Shown: in pieces, positions 1 to 9,407 of the stretch
How the letters are laid out: each line of letters begins with the position of its first letter
Numbering within the stretch: the stretch's first letter is position 1
Assembly (NCBI GenBank): GCA_034698045.1
Contig: JAQGAU010000227.1
Coordinates: forward strand, 1 to 33,868
DNA: 33,868 nt
Reading direction: 5' to 3'
From: Paramacrobiotus richtersi
Taxonomy: Eukaryota > Tardigrada > Eutardigrada > Parachela > Macrobiotidae
Program-made: the position numbers and the translations under genes
The notes under the pieces: generated by a model
The model's input: only the letters and a program-made list of their open reading frames with translations
Told to the model about the DNA's origin: nothing
The model's database searches: none

Positions 1-7
1 TAGGGAG

Positions 8-13
8 TTTATT
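8..13 (-). terminator. Candidate poly(A) signal AATAAA, minus strand
   Basis: The hexamer AATAAA lies about 270 bp past the stop of the tentative minus-strand gene at 284-659. A small hairpin (GGGAC...GTCCC) lies just upstream of it on the same strand. A hexamer alone is weak evidence. Confidence 0.25.
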
Positions 14-283
14 GTCTGTCGGCACGGGACAAAGTCCCATCGAGGCGTCGGACATACGTAATCAATCCGCCAAGAGTGAAGAACTAAAGTGGGCAAGCAA
101 ACGCAACACGAAACAAAACAGAATGCGACTGACGGGAACAACAAAAATGCAAAATATACAAAAATAAAGCAAGATTAGAGTACGTGTAAAGGCAACAGCA
201 GCGAAAGTAAAACTCAATCAAACTGCCAAAACAATATTTTTTAGTCCAGGTGAGGCTACGCCAATCCAGTGTCCAGCGAGCAT

Positions 284-659
284 CTAAACGATCGCAACGA
301 GCGATAGGCCTCCGATGGTAGGTCCAATTCGTTCCAGAGGCTGGTAAGGCAATCCAAATGGGATCCGTGGACGGCTTTGACGGTAATGCCACAGATGGAA
401 TATGAATAACGACATGCAAAACAAGACGTCATCGTTGAAGTTGCCTGACCTACGGACTGAGACACAACACGAAATACGATATAGCTCGATAACTCGAAAT
501 ATAACTCGAGTATTACCTGGATAGAGGATCTTTGCGTCGGTCGATGGCGTGTCTGTTGCACACTGGTAGGTCTACTGGCGATTTAATGCACATGGTCATT
601 AATGTCCGCTCATTTACCAGACATACTACGTAGATACAATTTTTACTGTACGCAAGGTT
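284..659 (-). CDS. Possible last two exons of an unidentified minus-strand gene
   Basis: This is a tentative model. On the minus strand an open stretch (659-517) ends at a GT donor, and a second (449-284) follows an AG acceptor and ends at a TAG stop (286-284). The two join in phase 2. The second exon reads as plausible protein, with a short hydrophobic run (LFCMSLFIFHLW) followed by basic and proline-rich residues. About 270 bp further on there is a minus-strand AATAAA (13-8), as expected for a 3' UTR. I recognise no family, and the upstream exons are not resolved. It could be chance open frame. The coherent order of exon, stop and poly(A) signal is the only support. Confidence 0.25.
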
Positions 660-1691
660 CTGTACCGACCCTTTGGGGTGACGGACTGCCAGTACTAATC
701 CGCTTCCGGTTTCCTTAGTTCTACTGTTGATACTATCGTCCTAGCACATATATATTTTTTAGTTACAGCTACTAGTTAGCAATCTTCTCATTTTTTAGCT
801 ACCAGTTGGTTTGGGCGTTCGAGCTTGTGACCTTGTCTAGTTTAACAAGAAAGTAGTTTCTCATCTGGCAAGCTGAATCTAACAACTGGTTGCCAAATCT
901 GGAAATCAAAATTTTAGTGTTGTGAGTGATATAGGGTTACGCACAAATAATTTAGTTATGTTATCACTTCAGTTGGTTGTTTACACCATTTTGGATTTTA
1001 GCAGAGAATGGCTTGCGAGACGAAGTTTTACCAACTTACTATTTTCTGCTCTTTCTAACGTTATCCGTGTCTTATAGCCACGTTTTACTGAGATTAAAGT
1101 GTATAGTCAAGCTACGAATTATGTATATGCAGTGCACATATTTGTTACAGCTACTAAGTGATCGTAAAAGGCTGGTAATATACAGGGCAGTGTGCACACG
1201 ATCAGCACGAGAAACCGGTAAACATCTGATACTCAGAGCCTACCAAAACGCCTACTTTCATCATATCCTTTATTGCCTTCAGCAGGAATCTCAGATCGTT
1301 GGGGCAAACAACATTTTTGGCTAAATAATATGTGGCAACCTTTGCATGGCCGCTAACCTTTGCATGATCCCATGACATGGCTGCTAATGGAAATAACGGC
1401 GCCCTCCTTGGCCAAACAATGCAGTCTTAGCTTTTCAGAATGCGCACATCTTATATTTAAGCATAGCTTGGAGACCTTATACCTTGAAGAAAAGACCGAT
1501 TACTCCTTTATTTGGGTACTGCATTCTCTTGAAGCCGTTGTGACGATCCTTCTTACCATTTCTTACTGGGGCTTGACGTTGTTAATCTGATGCGGATTAA
1601 AATGCATTAAATGAATTATTACTCTGCCGTAGCAGAGCATCCGCACTGACCGACGTAGCACCGCAAGATCACGTATTATCGCTAAGTGAAG
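660..1691. other. Unassigned DNA 5' of GC-A
   Basis: I see no convincing gene here. Open frames at 977-1324 and 1360-1590 (+) have no recognisable motif and no splice partners. A 12-bp direct repeat (AACCTTTGCATG) occurs twice near 1336-1365. The promoter and 5' UTR of the guanylate cyclase starting at 1692 must lie in or near this stretch, but I cannot point to a core promoter element. Confidence 0.4.
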
Positions 1692-4600
1692 ATGCATTTT
1701 TTTGCTCCCGGTAACGTGTTTCGGTTGATGTTCCGGGTCAACCGAGTTGTATTAATGCTATTGGCAGCACCCATTCGTACCTTTGCCAAGGAAAAACTTC
1801 AGGTGGGGCTCATTGCGATTGGTGGGAGATCGACAGCAAATTTTGCGCAGCTAACATACCTCGGACCACCGATGAGTGTTGCCGTTGATTATGCTAATAC
1901 AGCGTACAGTGAATCCCTGAATGTCACCTTGAAGTATATATTTGATGACATGCCATGGACCAATATGATATCCCACGAGTATACTGGACGACTGGCCTCC
2001 AAGTGGTACTATCGTGAACGTAACCCGAATAATTTGAGTGTTTTGTTGATTCCAGGTATGTAAATTTGTCACAATGCCGCTTTTCTGTCCACTATGTGTG
2101 ATTATTTTTCTTGCAGCCGGCATCATAACATCCGATCTCACCTACATTTTTCAGCAATGGAATATTCTGTTTCTGACACTGTGAGTGCTTTTCTTACACC
2201 AATTTTTCTGGTTTCATAAACGGAGAAAGTAATAAGGATGCAGAGTGGTAAAAACACACCTTTGCCCTTGGTGGTTATGTGTTCAAATTTACGATTAACT
2301 TTAAGCGTCCCTGAGCTTACAAGCTTACAGTTTGCCATAATAATATGCGGTAAATTTTGGTAACAATGCCAAAATGCGTGAAAAACATCGTATTTCATTA
2401 CAACGAAGGGAATCTGACTCGAAAAATTCCGTTGAACCACAAAAGCCGCCACATTGCAATAACCGGAAAAGAGCGGCAGTCGCCTGATTCGATCAGTGCT
2501 GCAGTGCGATTGCGTCACGATTGGCTAACTAGGACTGAGTAATACTCAGCCTAAATACTGTTGTAAGTAAGATCGTCCTCCGACGGATGTGGATTGCTTG
2601 CGTTGGTTGAATACGGCCCGAAAATTACAATACAGCTATCGAAAACGCGCTCTAACTACGTATATTAATGTAGCAGAGAGAAATAGTACAAAGCTGGTGT
2701 TCTAAGCTTACGTACAGCATCCATCACCTGATATGAAACCACATTGTTTATGTTACAAAGCTGTAACGACAGCTTCTGCATGTATCTCGTGTTACTCTAG
2801 TATTGCAGCCTAATTTTCAAGTTGAACGAGAAGCTTATGGAAACCATATGAATCACTTTCAGGACCACGATGACCCCAGCGATTAATGACAAAATCACCA
2901 ATCCGACATGGATTTCGACGGCACGCTTAAATACCCCGGCAATGACGATGCTGTTCTGTGAAGTGCTACTCAAGTACAACTGGTCCACATTCATGATCAT
3001 TCTGGACGCAGCGTCCAGCGATATTTACCGTATATACGCGGACCAGCTTGTGAAGGACTCTCTTTACCGCATGGGAAGGGCCCCGTTATTCCGAAAAACT
3101 AACATCTCCAGCCATGATTTTCTACCGCTGCTGACGGACATTCGAGCACATACTCGCAGTATTTTGGCCTTCCTCTACAGTTTAAAAGATATGATTTCTC
3201 AGCAAACATTTTTTGTTTTAGTTGCGGTTTTGTTGGGATCCGGTGGGGCTATACGGGATTTCTTGGTAAGATGCCTTCGCCGGTCTTTATCACCTGCACT
3301 GTGTCATTTTGAACAGACCTGCTGAACCATCACCGTTTTTCAACCTTTCGACAAAACAATTGCTGCATGACACTTACGGCGTTGCTAATTAGGCTAACAA
3401 CTGGTTGTTTTTCTACAATGTAGGTAGCTGCGAACAAAGCAAACATGACAAGCGGAGAATATGTAAAGTGGGGATCCTAAAATGGCGGTCAATCTCATCC
3501 AGCATATCTCATCACCTTGTATTGCTTAGGTGTACATGGCGTTTGAAATAATGGATGGCAAGAAAGTGTATGGGCGCATGCACTGGGAATATCACGATGA
3601 GAATGACGAGGTATAGTCCAGCCTTCGCTCAGCAATACTGAAGCCTGTATAATTGCACTTTATCCAGATTGCCCAGGAAGCCTTCCAATCGCTTCTGATT
3701 ATGAGACCCGCGGATATCTACGAGACGCCCAAGAAGAACTTAGCAGAAGCCTTCATGGCCCACACTCAACGGGACTTTAACTACACTTATAACATGGATG
3801 ATCTAGTAAGAGAAGTTACGTATTTTCCACGACGCAAGTACAGGAGAACGTAAAACATTTCTCTGCTGCAATTGTAGCCCTACCTACAGATGCTCAGTGC
3901 ATATGGTGCCGTGACAACGGTTTCGGAGGTAAGGTCGACATTGCGTTGTCACCAGCAACGTCAGAGACGCCCACTTCTGATGAATAGCCTGCATGCATGG
4001 TGCAGGACATAATATAGTCTCCAGTGGCTGGATAATTCTTTCCCGCGCCTATCGTAAAGCATTAGTAGTCTCCTATATTGAACATCCGCGGCTTATTTTC
4101 TTATTATTTAGTGTTCATGAATACTGACGATGAGGTAGGTACATTCAAATTGTTAGTTAATTCTATAGCGAAAGATAAGGTCAGATCACGCTTAATAATG
4201 ATCACGCTAATTAGCTCCGACCCATTGACTACTGAGAGCAAATGCACCGCTGTGCAGTTAGTACACGGAACTGGCGTGTATTTGAAAGGAAGAAAGACAG
4301 CGCACGATAATGCTGGGTGCCGCAGACACTCTGGTGCAGTGTCTCTGACAGCCGACAGGTTAACCTTTGACAACTTTTCGAGATTTCCGAGCCGACAATT
4401 TTGTAAACAATTGAATCCTCTACCTAATGGTATCAAAGTCGAAAACGTTGGACGAATACTGTCATTGCTGGCTGTAGTTGAATCGAGCGTCCCCTAGTAT
4501 CGAGCGGATCGGCGTCGCTGTCACAGGTAAGGGACGTTAGTGGCAGCACCTGCGTAGTTACCCTTCGTGCAGTTTTCGCGCTGCTCGAACTACATAATGA

Positions 4601-7600
4601 TAATGAAAAGAGGTGAAATACAACTGCCCCAAGCGGTGAGGATCAGGTATTGATCATCTGCCATCCGGAAACTTTCGAACACAGTTCGACGGCCGAGGCA
4701 CTGTTTTTCTGTCATAAAAAATCCGGGAAAGTATTTTGCAGTCCGTCCATTTTTCAGTTATTATTGTACCACTGCATGTACTGTACGCGATCGATGAAAT
4801 GGCACGAAAGTTTGCCCTACCGCATACATAACCCCAGCGGGACTGGCAGTGTAATGAGTGCGTATAGGCAGAGTAGGAATATTCGACGCGCATGTTACCG
4901 AATACAAATAGTCTGCGTGCCATTTCAGCGATCGCGTACAGTACAGCGGCCAAACTCTTTAAAGAGACTTTACTGGCTATCTAATTTTTCGAATTTGAAT
5001 GTGAAAAGCAGTAACTGTCAGACGAGCAGGATGCAGTTAACCATCAGATTACTGCCGCCGAAAAACTTATTTTACGAAGAAAGGTACAGTTTACAGCGTA
5101 AGCACCTTTAAATTTTGGATATACCCCCAATGGAAATTGCATAGGTTTTTGATAACTTATGGAGGGACGGCCACGGACATCCGTATCAGAATGGAACATA
5201 TTTGGCCAAGCAATTTCTCAACCGCACATTTCGAAATGACGCTACTCCAGTCTATATCGACGATAGGGGAGGACGGCAAATGGACCTATATCTATGGCGT
5301 TTTGAACAGGACGGTGTGCAGAACGTACGTACGATAATAATTATCAATCTATTTCGTATGCATCTTTGTAACCAACGCGCCTGCTAACATCAAGAAATTT
5401 CTGTACAAACGTGCCGCGGGGAATGCACCTGTTGTCGAAGTCTACCAGATCCAGCGCTGGATCAATGGTCCATGGCCACCTCCCAACGAGCCATTTTGTG
5501 GGTACAAATACGATCATCCAATCTGCGTACTTGAAGGTACACATGAGGCCCCGTTCACTGCCATGCGATACCGTAACTGTTTGTTACTCATTAACAACCA
5601 TTCCATTCTATTTTTTTTCTCAGGAAAGACATTTTCTGCGGTTTCGCTGGCCGTTCCAATTGTTGCAGCAGCTTGTATGGTTATAATTGCTGTAGCTCTT
5701 TGGTAAGTTGGCTAATTTTCATAAATAAGTTTATCGATGTTTATTCTGGAACGCATATGCAGTCAGATCAGGCGAATCAAACGAAAGACTCTAGCAACAT
5801 GGTGGAGGATCGACCAGTCGCATCTGGAATTTGTTTCAATTTCATCGCCCGTTGTAAGTGCACTTCAACCACGTATGGAGCGGAAGAGCTTCACTATACC
5901 GGCAATGCACCAGTACCTGGTAAGAAGCCATCTCGGTTACCGTCTGCGTCGAAGAATTGGGACTTAATTGTAATAAGGCCGCCGCAAACAGGTGTGCAGC
6001 GTCCGTCAACACACTGCACAAGCTTTTTCCTTATAAAACCCCATGCGAAGCGTTTCGTTTGTCAACCAGTGGTTGACAACCACGGATTACTGTTAGTAAT
6101 AACACGGATTACTTAGTAATCCCTGATATGTTTCAGTATACGTGTGTCATAAAACAGGCATTCGCTATCATGCAAGTCCTTGTTTACTTTGCTGCAGACC
6201 GAAAGGTTCATTTCCGCCAGATTAAACGGAATTCATGTAAGAATCGAAATCAGTCAGCACCCGACGGAAGAAACCACGTTTGCTCGTATTGCTTCTCATC
6301 CATCGTTTCTGAGCCATATGAATACGGTTAGACATTCAATAAATTCATTAGAATAATGGTCACTACTCTGCCCATCGGCACTTTTCTAGATGCGTAACAT
6401 GAGCCACCAGAACATTTCCCGTCTTTGTGGAATCTCTTGGATCAGCGCTAATACCCATACTGGTATCGGTATAATTGTGGAAGAGCCAACACGTGGCTGC
6501 ATATACGATGTATTCGATGGGCTCGTTAACCTAGACACTGCACTGATCAGTTCACTTGTGAACGATTTCTTGGAGGTAACGGTTTCTGCCTTAAATTATA
6601 TTACCGCTATTTTGTCACAGCGCCCACACTATCTTCTTCTAGGGCGTGCACTTCATTCATTCATCTGCCTTATGTCATCATGGGTCCTTATGTGGTCTAT
6701 ACTGCCATGTTGACAAGAATTTCACTTTAAAAATATGTGGACTAGTTAACTCTAGACTGCAGAACCCTGTACATGGCGCTAGTGGAGAGGCCGCTTCCAT
6801 CGCAGGATACCGTCGCTTCCGTACAAAGCGCGAAACGCTTTCCGTTGTGTACACCCAAAAACTGGACATGTACGCCGTTGGTGTGGTGCTCCTGGAACTG
6901 CTGGCAAAGCAAAGGTTCTCTTCTGTGGATAACATAGGTAAATGAAAGCTGCGAGAATCAGGTTAGAGTCATAACTGGGAATTTCCTGTAGAGCAATTTA
7001 GTGCGGCAGAACCGGAATGCATACAAGATTATCAAGAAGTTTTGGCGCTCTGCTGGCAGGGAGACATAAATGCAAGACCATCGGTACAACAGTTGCGAGA
7101 AAACCTGGCCAGGAAGGCGGCTGCCTTCTCAATGCATCAGCCTGAAGCGAAATTTATCGATAAGATCCATAGGCGACTGGCTGGCTACACGCGCGAGCTG
7201 GAGGACGAAGTGGACTTGCGAAACAAACATTTAGTGGATGAGATCAAACGATGCAATGAAATCGTCGCACAGCTTCTTCCGCGGTGAATATTCAAACTCT
7301 GCGTTGCATTTTTCAAATAACTTCAAGGCTGAGAGTCTGTCAATCACTGTGTGGAAAATCTGTGCGTTAAGTTGCACACAGCTTACTTCTTTTTGTGGCT
7401 GACCCGTAAAATAATTTTTGCCATTAATTTTACCACTAGAAATTATGCGATATTGCAGATTCGTAGCAGATCAGATCCGCTCCGGCAATCCTGTCCCTGC
7501 GGAGTTTTTCGAATGTACTACCCTTCTGTTTACGCAGATTTGCGGCTTTGCAAGTTTGGTTCGGGATAACGCGCCAAATATAATTACTGACGTTATTGGC

Positions 7601-8374
7601 GAGTCGGAACTGATCGTTGACCGCTTAATCGACACCTTCTTTAACGAAATCTATAAAGTGGAGCTCGTGGATGATTGCTATTTGGTGCGTTTATAATTTC
7701 GCCCCGTTGCTCTGTAAAGACAGAACACTTTTTAACGATGTTATTCAGCTGTTGTTCGGCTTATTTCGGTGGTTTAGATAGCAGGCGGTCTGCAGTTAAA
7801 AACCGGTGACCGACACGCGCAAGTTATTGCCGAGCTTGCAATCAAAATACAGCAGTCGACGCCACGGCTATTTGCACAGCATGGTCTTCAATTTAGATCA
7901 GGAATTCATTCCGGTAGGTGATTAACCAAAATCAGAGAGTGTCAAAGCGAAGCCACTCGCTAGCAATTAAGAGAACAATGAGATTGTTTACGCTATATCT
8001 AGAGTAAACAATCTCATTGTTCTCTTAATTGCTAGCGAGTGGCTTCGGTCAAAGGGATTTATATAATCGCACTTTCAAGGTCCCTGTGCCGCGGGAATCG
8101 TTGGAATTCGGCGTTTGAGATATTGTCTGTAGGTGTCAGTCATGCATGAATATTGAGACTTGTTTAGAGTCAGTTTTACAGGTTCGGTGATACTGTCAAT
8201 ACCGCTTCGCGGATGTGCTCTTACGGAGAACCTAGGCGCACTCAGATGTCCGAGCATACGGCAGCACTGCTCGTCTATACTGGACTGTTCGAAACAGAGC
8301 ACCGAGGTGTCATCTTCATAAAGGGAAAAGACGAAATGAATACTTATTGGCTTAATGGATATAAAAACATGTAA
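1692..8374 (+). CDS. Receptor-type guanylate cyclase GC-A (20 exons, 1046 aa)
   Basis: Single-pass receptor of the natriuretic-peptide-receptor type. Exons: 1692-2055, 2117-2180, 2863-3158, 3222-3265, 3424-3462, 3530-3610, 3668-3805, 3878-3928, 5145-5324, 5395-5536, 5624-5702, 5763-5919, 6198-6326, 6390-6575, 6643-6937, 6992-7283, 7459-7684, 7778-7913, 8080-8128, 8182-8374. All junctions keep frame and the sum is 1047 codons including the TAA stop. Order: signal peptide (about 1-32), ANF-receptor ligand-binding domain (to about 466), transmembrane helix (about 471-491), kinase-homology domain (about 546-790), dimerisation helix (about 790-845), cyclase domain (about 860-1046). The kinase domain lacks the ATP lysine (HVRIEI) and DFG (CGLV). 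In the cyclase the first metal Asp is Gln872 (FTQICGF). Glu914, Asp918, the Cys of RYCLFGDTVN and NTASRM are kept. The start is the ATG at 1692; a GTG two codons upstream is not used. Intron 8 is 1216 bp and carries a palindromic insert; intron 18 carries a 100-bp hairpin. Family certain, ligand unknown, catalysis doubtful. Confidence 0.93.
4778..4944. repeat. Palindromic mini-element in GC-A intron 8
   Basis: Two 29-bp arms, 4778-4806 and 4916-4944, are inverted copies with one mismatch. The outer ends begin GTACTGTACGCG. They enclose about 110 bp with no gene. This is the shape of a small nonautonomous DNA transposon, but I could not find a clear target-site duplication. It sits in the largest intron of GC-A (3929-5144), whose counterpart in GC-C is only about 250 bp, so later insertion is likely. 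Confidence 0.6.
7948..8047. mobile_element. 100-bp foldback (MITE-like) element in GC-A intron 18, 7-bp target duplication
   Basis: Perfect 43-bp inverted arms, 7948-7990 and 8005-8047, flank a 14-base spacer. The outer ends are CGAAGCC and GGCTTCG. The element is bracketed by direct repeats GTCAAAG at 7941-7947 and 8048-8054, as expected for a target-site duplication. A relic of the same GC intron at 16300-16365 has one copy of the site (GTGAAAG, 16329-16335) and no hairpin, so it preserves the empty site. Perfectly matching arms suggest a recent insertion. It lies wholly within the intron and does not touch coding sequence. The transposase family is unknown. Confidence 0.85.
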
Positions 8375-8522
8375 CGAGTTTGTGACATCTACTGGAGAGC
8401 GTGACAGAATTCTGCTCATTTTTCCGTGATGTGTTATATGATTTGCAGTTTTACGAATCTTATCGTATATGTAATCACTGGTTATGCGAATTAAATGTAA
8501 CGTTTAGTCAGCAGTGATCGTG

Positions 8523-8605
8523 TGTAACCGCTAAAACCGACCGCGGTTGCGGGGGAAAAGTGTCCGGCGGACAGGTTTTCCGTCCGGACGGTTTTAGCGG
8601 TTACA
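8523..8605. mobile_element. 83-bp terminal-inverted-repeat mini-element downstream of GC-A
   Basis: Seventeen-base inverted repeats, TGTAACCGCTAAAACCG at 8523-8539 and its complement at 8589-8605, enclose a GC-rich core that can itself fold (GTCCGGCGGAC). Direct repeats ATCGTG lie immediately outside at 8517-8522 and 8606-8611, consistent with a 6- or 7-bp target duplication. It lies about 150 bp past the GC-A stop, in the presumed 3' UTR or spacer. The size, terminal repeats and duplication fit a MITE; no coding capacity. Confidence 0.7.
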
Positions 8606-8611
8606 ATCGTG

Positions 8612-9199
8612 TTTTTCTCCGTTAGCCAGTGTCCAGAAGCGCATGTATGTACATAATAACCGCTGGTTAGCGATATCGTATCGGGCGGGCAGTATAGTTC
8701 CGATTCTAATCAGGTGCTTGAGCCAGCCAAGTTAATAGTTCTTCCTGAGTGTGAATTAAAGTGTCAGTCGCACCGTGTGGCGCGAAGCATGTACTAGGCT
8801 ATAAGATGCTGTGGTTAATAAGCAGCGGTGTCCGGTTGGTACTCCGATAATGTGACTAATGGACATTAAGTAGTGTGAAGTCGTATTTCTGTCTATATAT
8901 TTGCTTGCAGTTAATTACCATAGTCATTCGTTAAGACCGCACGAAACGCTGATCTCGTATAACCTGCTCCAGCAAGTTATTTAGAATGCAAGAGCTGCAG
9001 TGACCGTCCCTCGAGCCGAAACGCCTTGAATCGATCGGACAGTTCCCTGTAGGCACTCGTGTTTACTAAGGCGCCTAATGCTTTTCATTCAACAAGGTTT
9101 CGTTATGTAATGCTCCCGGCAAGGGATAAATAATGTTGGTATTTCTGTTTCGAAGAAGGTTCATAACTATGCTGTTGTCACAAGTTTACTTACATTAAA
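8612..9199. other. Spacer between GC-A and Gr-1
   Basis: No gene, RNA or long repeat is visible. An ATTAAA at about 8755 could serve as the GC-A poly(A) signal, but this is a guess. Confidence 0.35.
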
Positions 9200-9407
9200 C
9201 AGTTAACGCTTCGCAGGCGATTATTCCGTTAGCTTTCTGGATCCGATAACACGGCAAGCCCATAACGGCCTAAGATGGTTCTGCTGAGTTTGGCTGCTAA
9301 ACTGAATAATAAACATGGTCCCCTATCGGAAAATTGAGTCATAACAGATCAGCCCAACTCTTAGACAATCGCAGTTTACGGTGCAAGTTCAGTTTATCCC
9401 ATCACAA
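9200..9407 (+). promoter_or_regulatory. Conserved 5' flank of Gr-1
   Basis: This stretch resembles the flank 5' of Gr-3 (18430-18669). Shared blocks include TTAACGCTTCGCA, GCGATTATTC, CTTTCTGGATC and a later AATAAACA(T/C)GGTCCC. A more decayed version lies 5' of Gr-2 (about 11455-11600). Conservation across paralogues suggests promoter and 5' UTR duplicated with the genes, though it may only reflect recent duplication. Confidence 0.5.

Noticed and set aside
4112-4134. Possible 23-bp micro-exon (between TTTAG and GTAGGT) in GC-A intron 8
   Set aside because: Its length would shift the frame between exons 8 and 9, which join in phase without it, as in GC-C.
4078-4497. 139-codon open frame in GC-A intron 8
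   Set aside because: It lies within an intron supported by paralogue comparison, has no motif, and does not splice in frame to the flanking exons.
5821-5853. GT donor after TCGCCCGTT as the end of GC-A exon 12
   Set aside because: Reading through to the donor at 5920 keeps frame, restores the block ERKSF...YL shared with GC-C and gives the same exon length (157 bp).
6060-6125. Small palindromes (GTCAACCAGTGGTTGAC and GGATTACTTAGTAATCC) in GC-A intron 12
   Set aside because: Short, no flanking duplication, could arise by chance in an intron.
9381-9407. Upstream in-frame extension of Gr-1 starting with GTG
   Set aside because: GTG is not a normal nuclear start in animals, and the ATG at 9408 aligns with the start of Gr-3.
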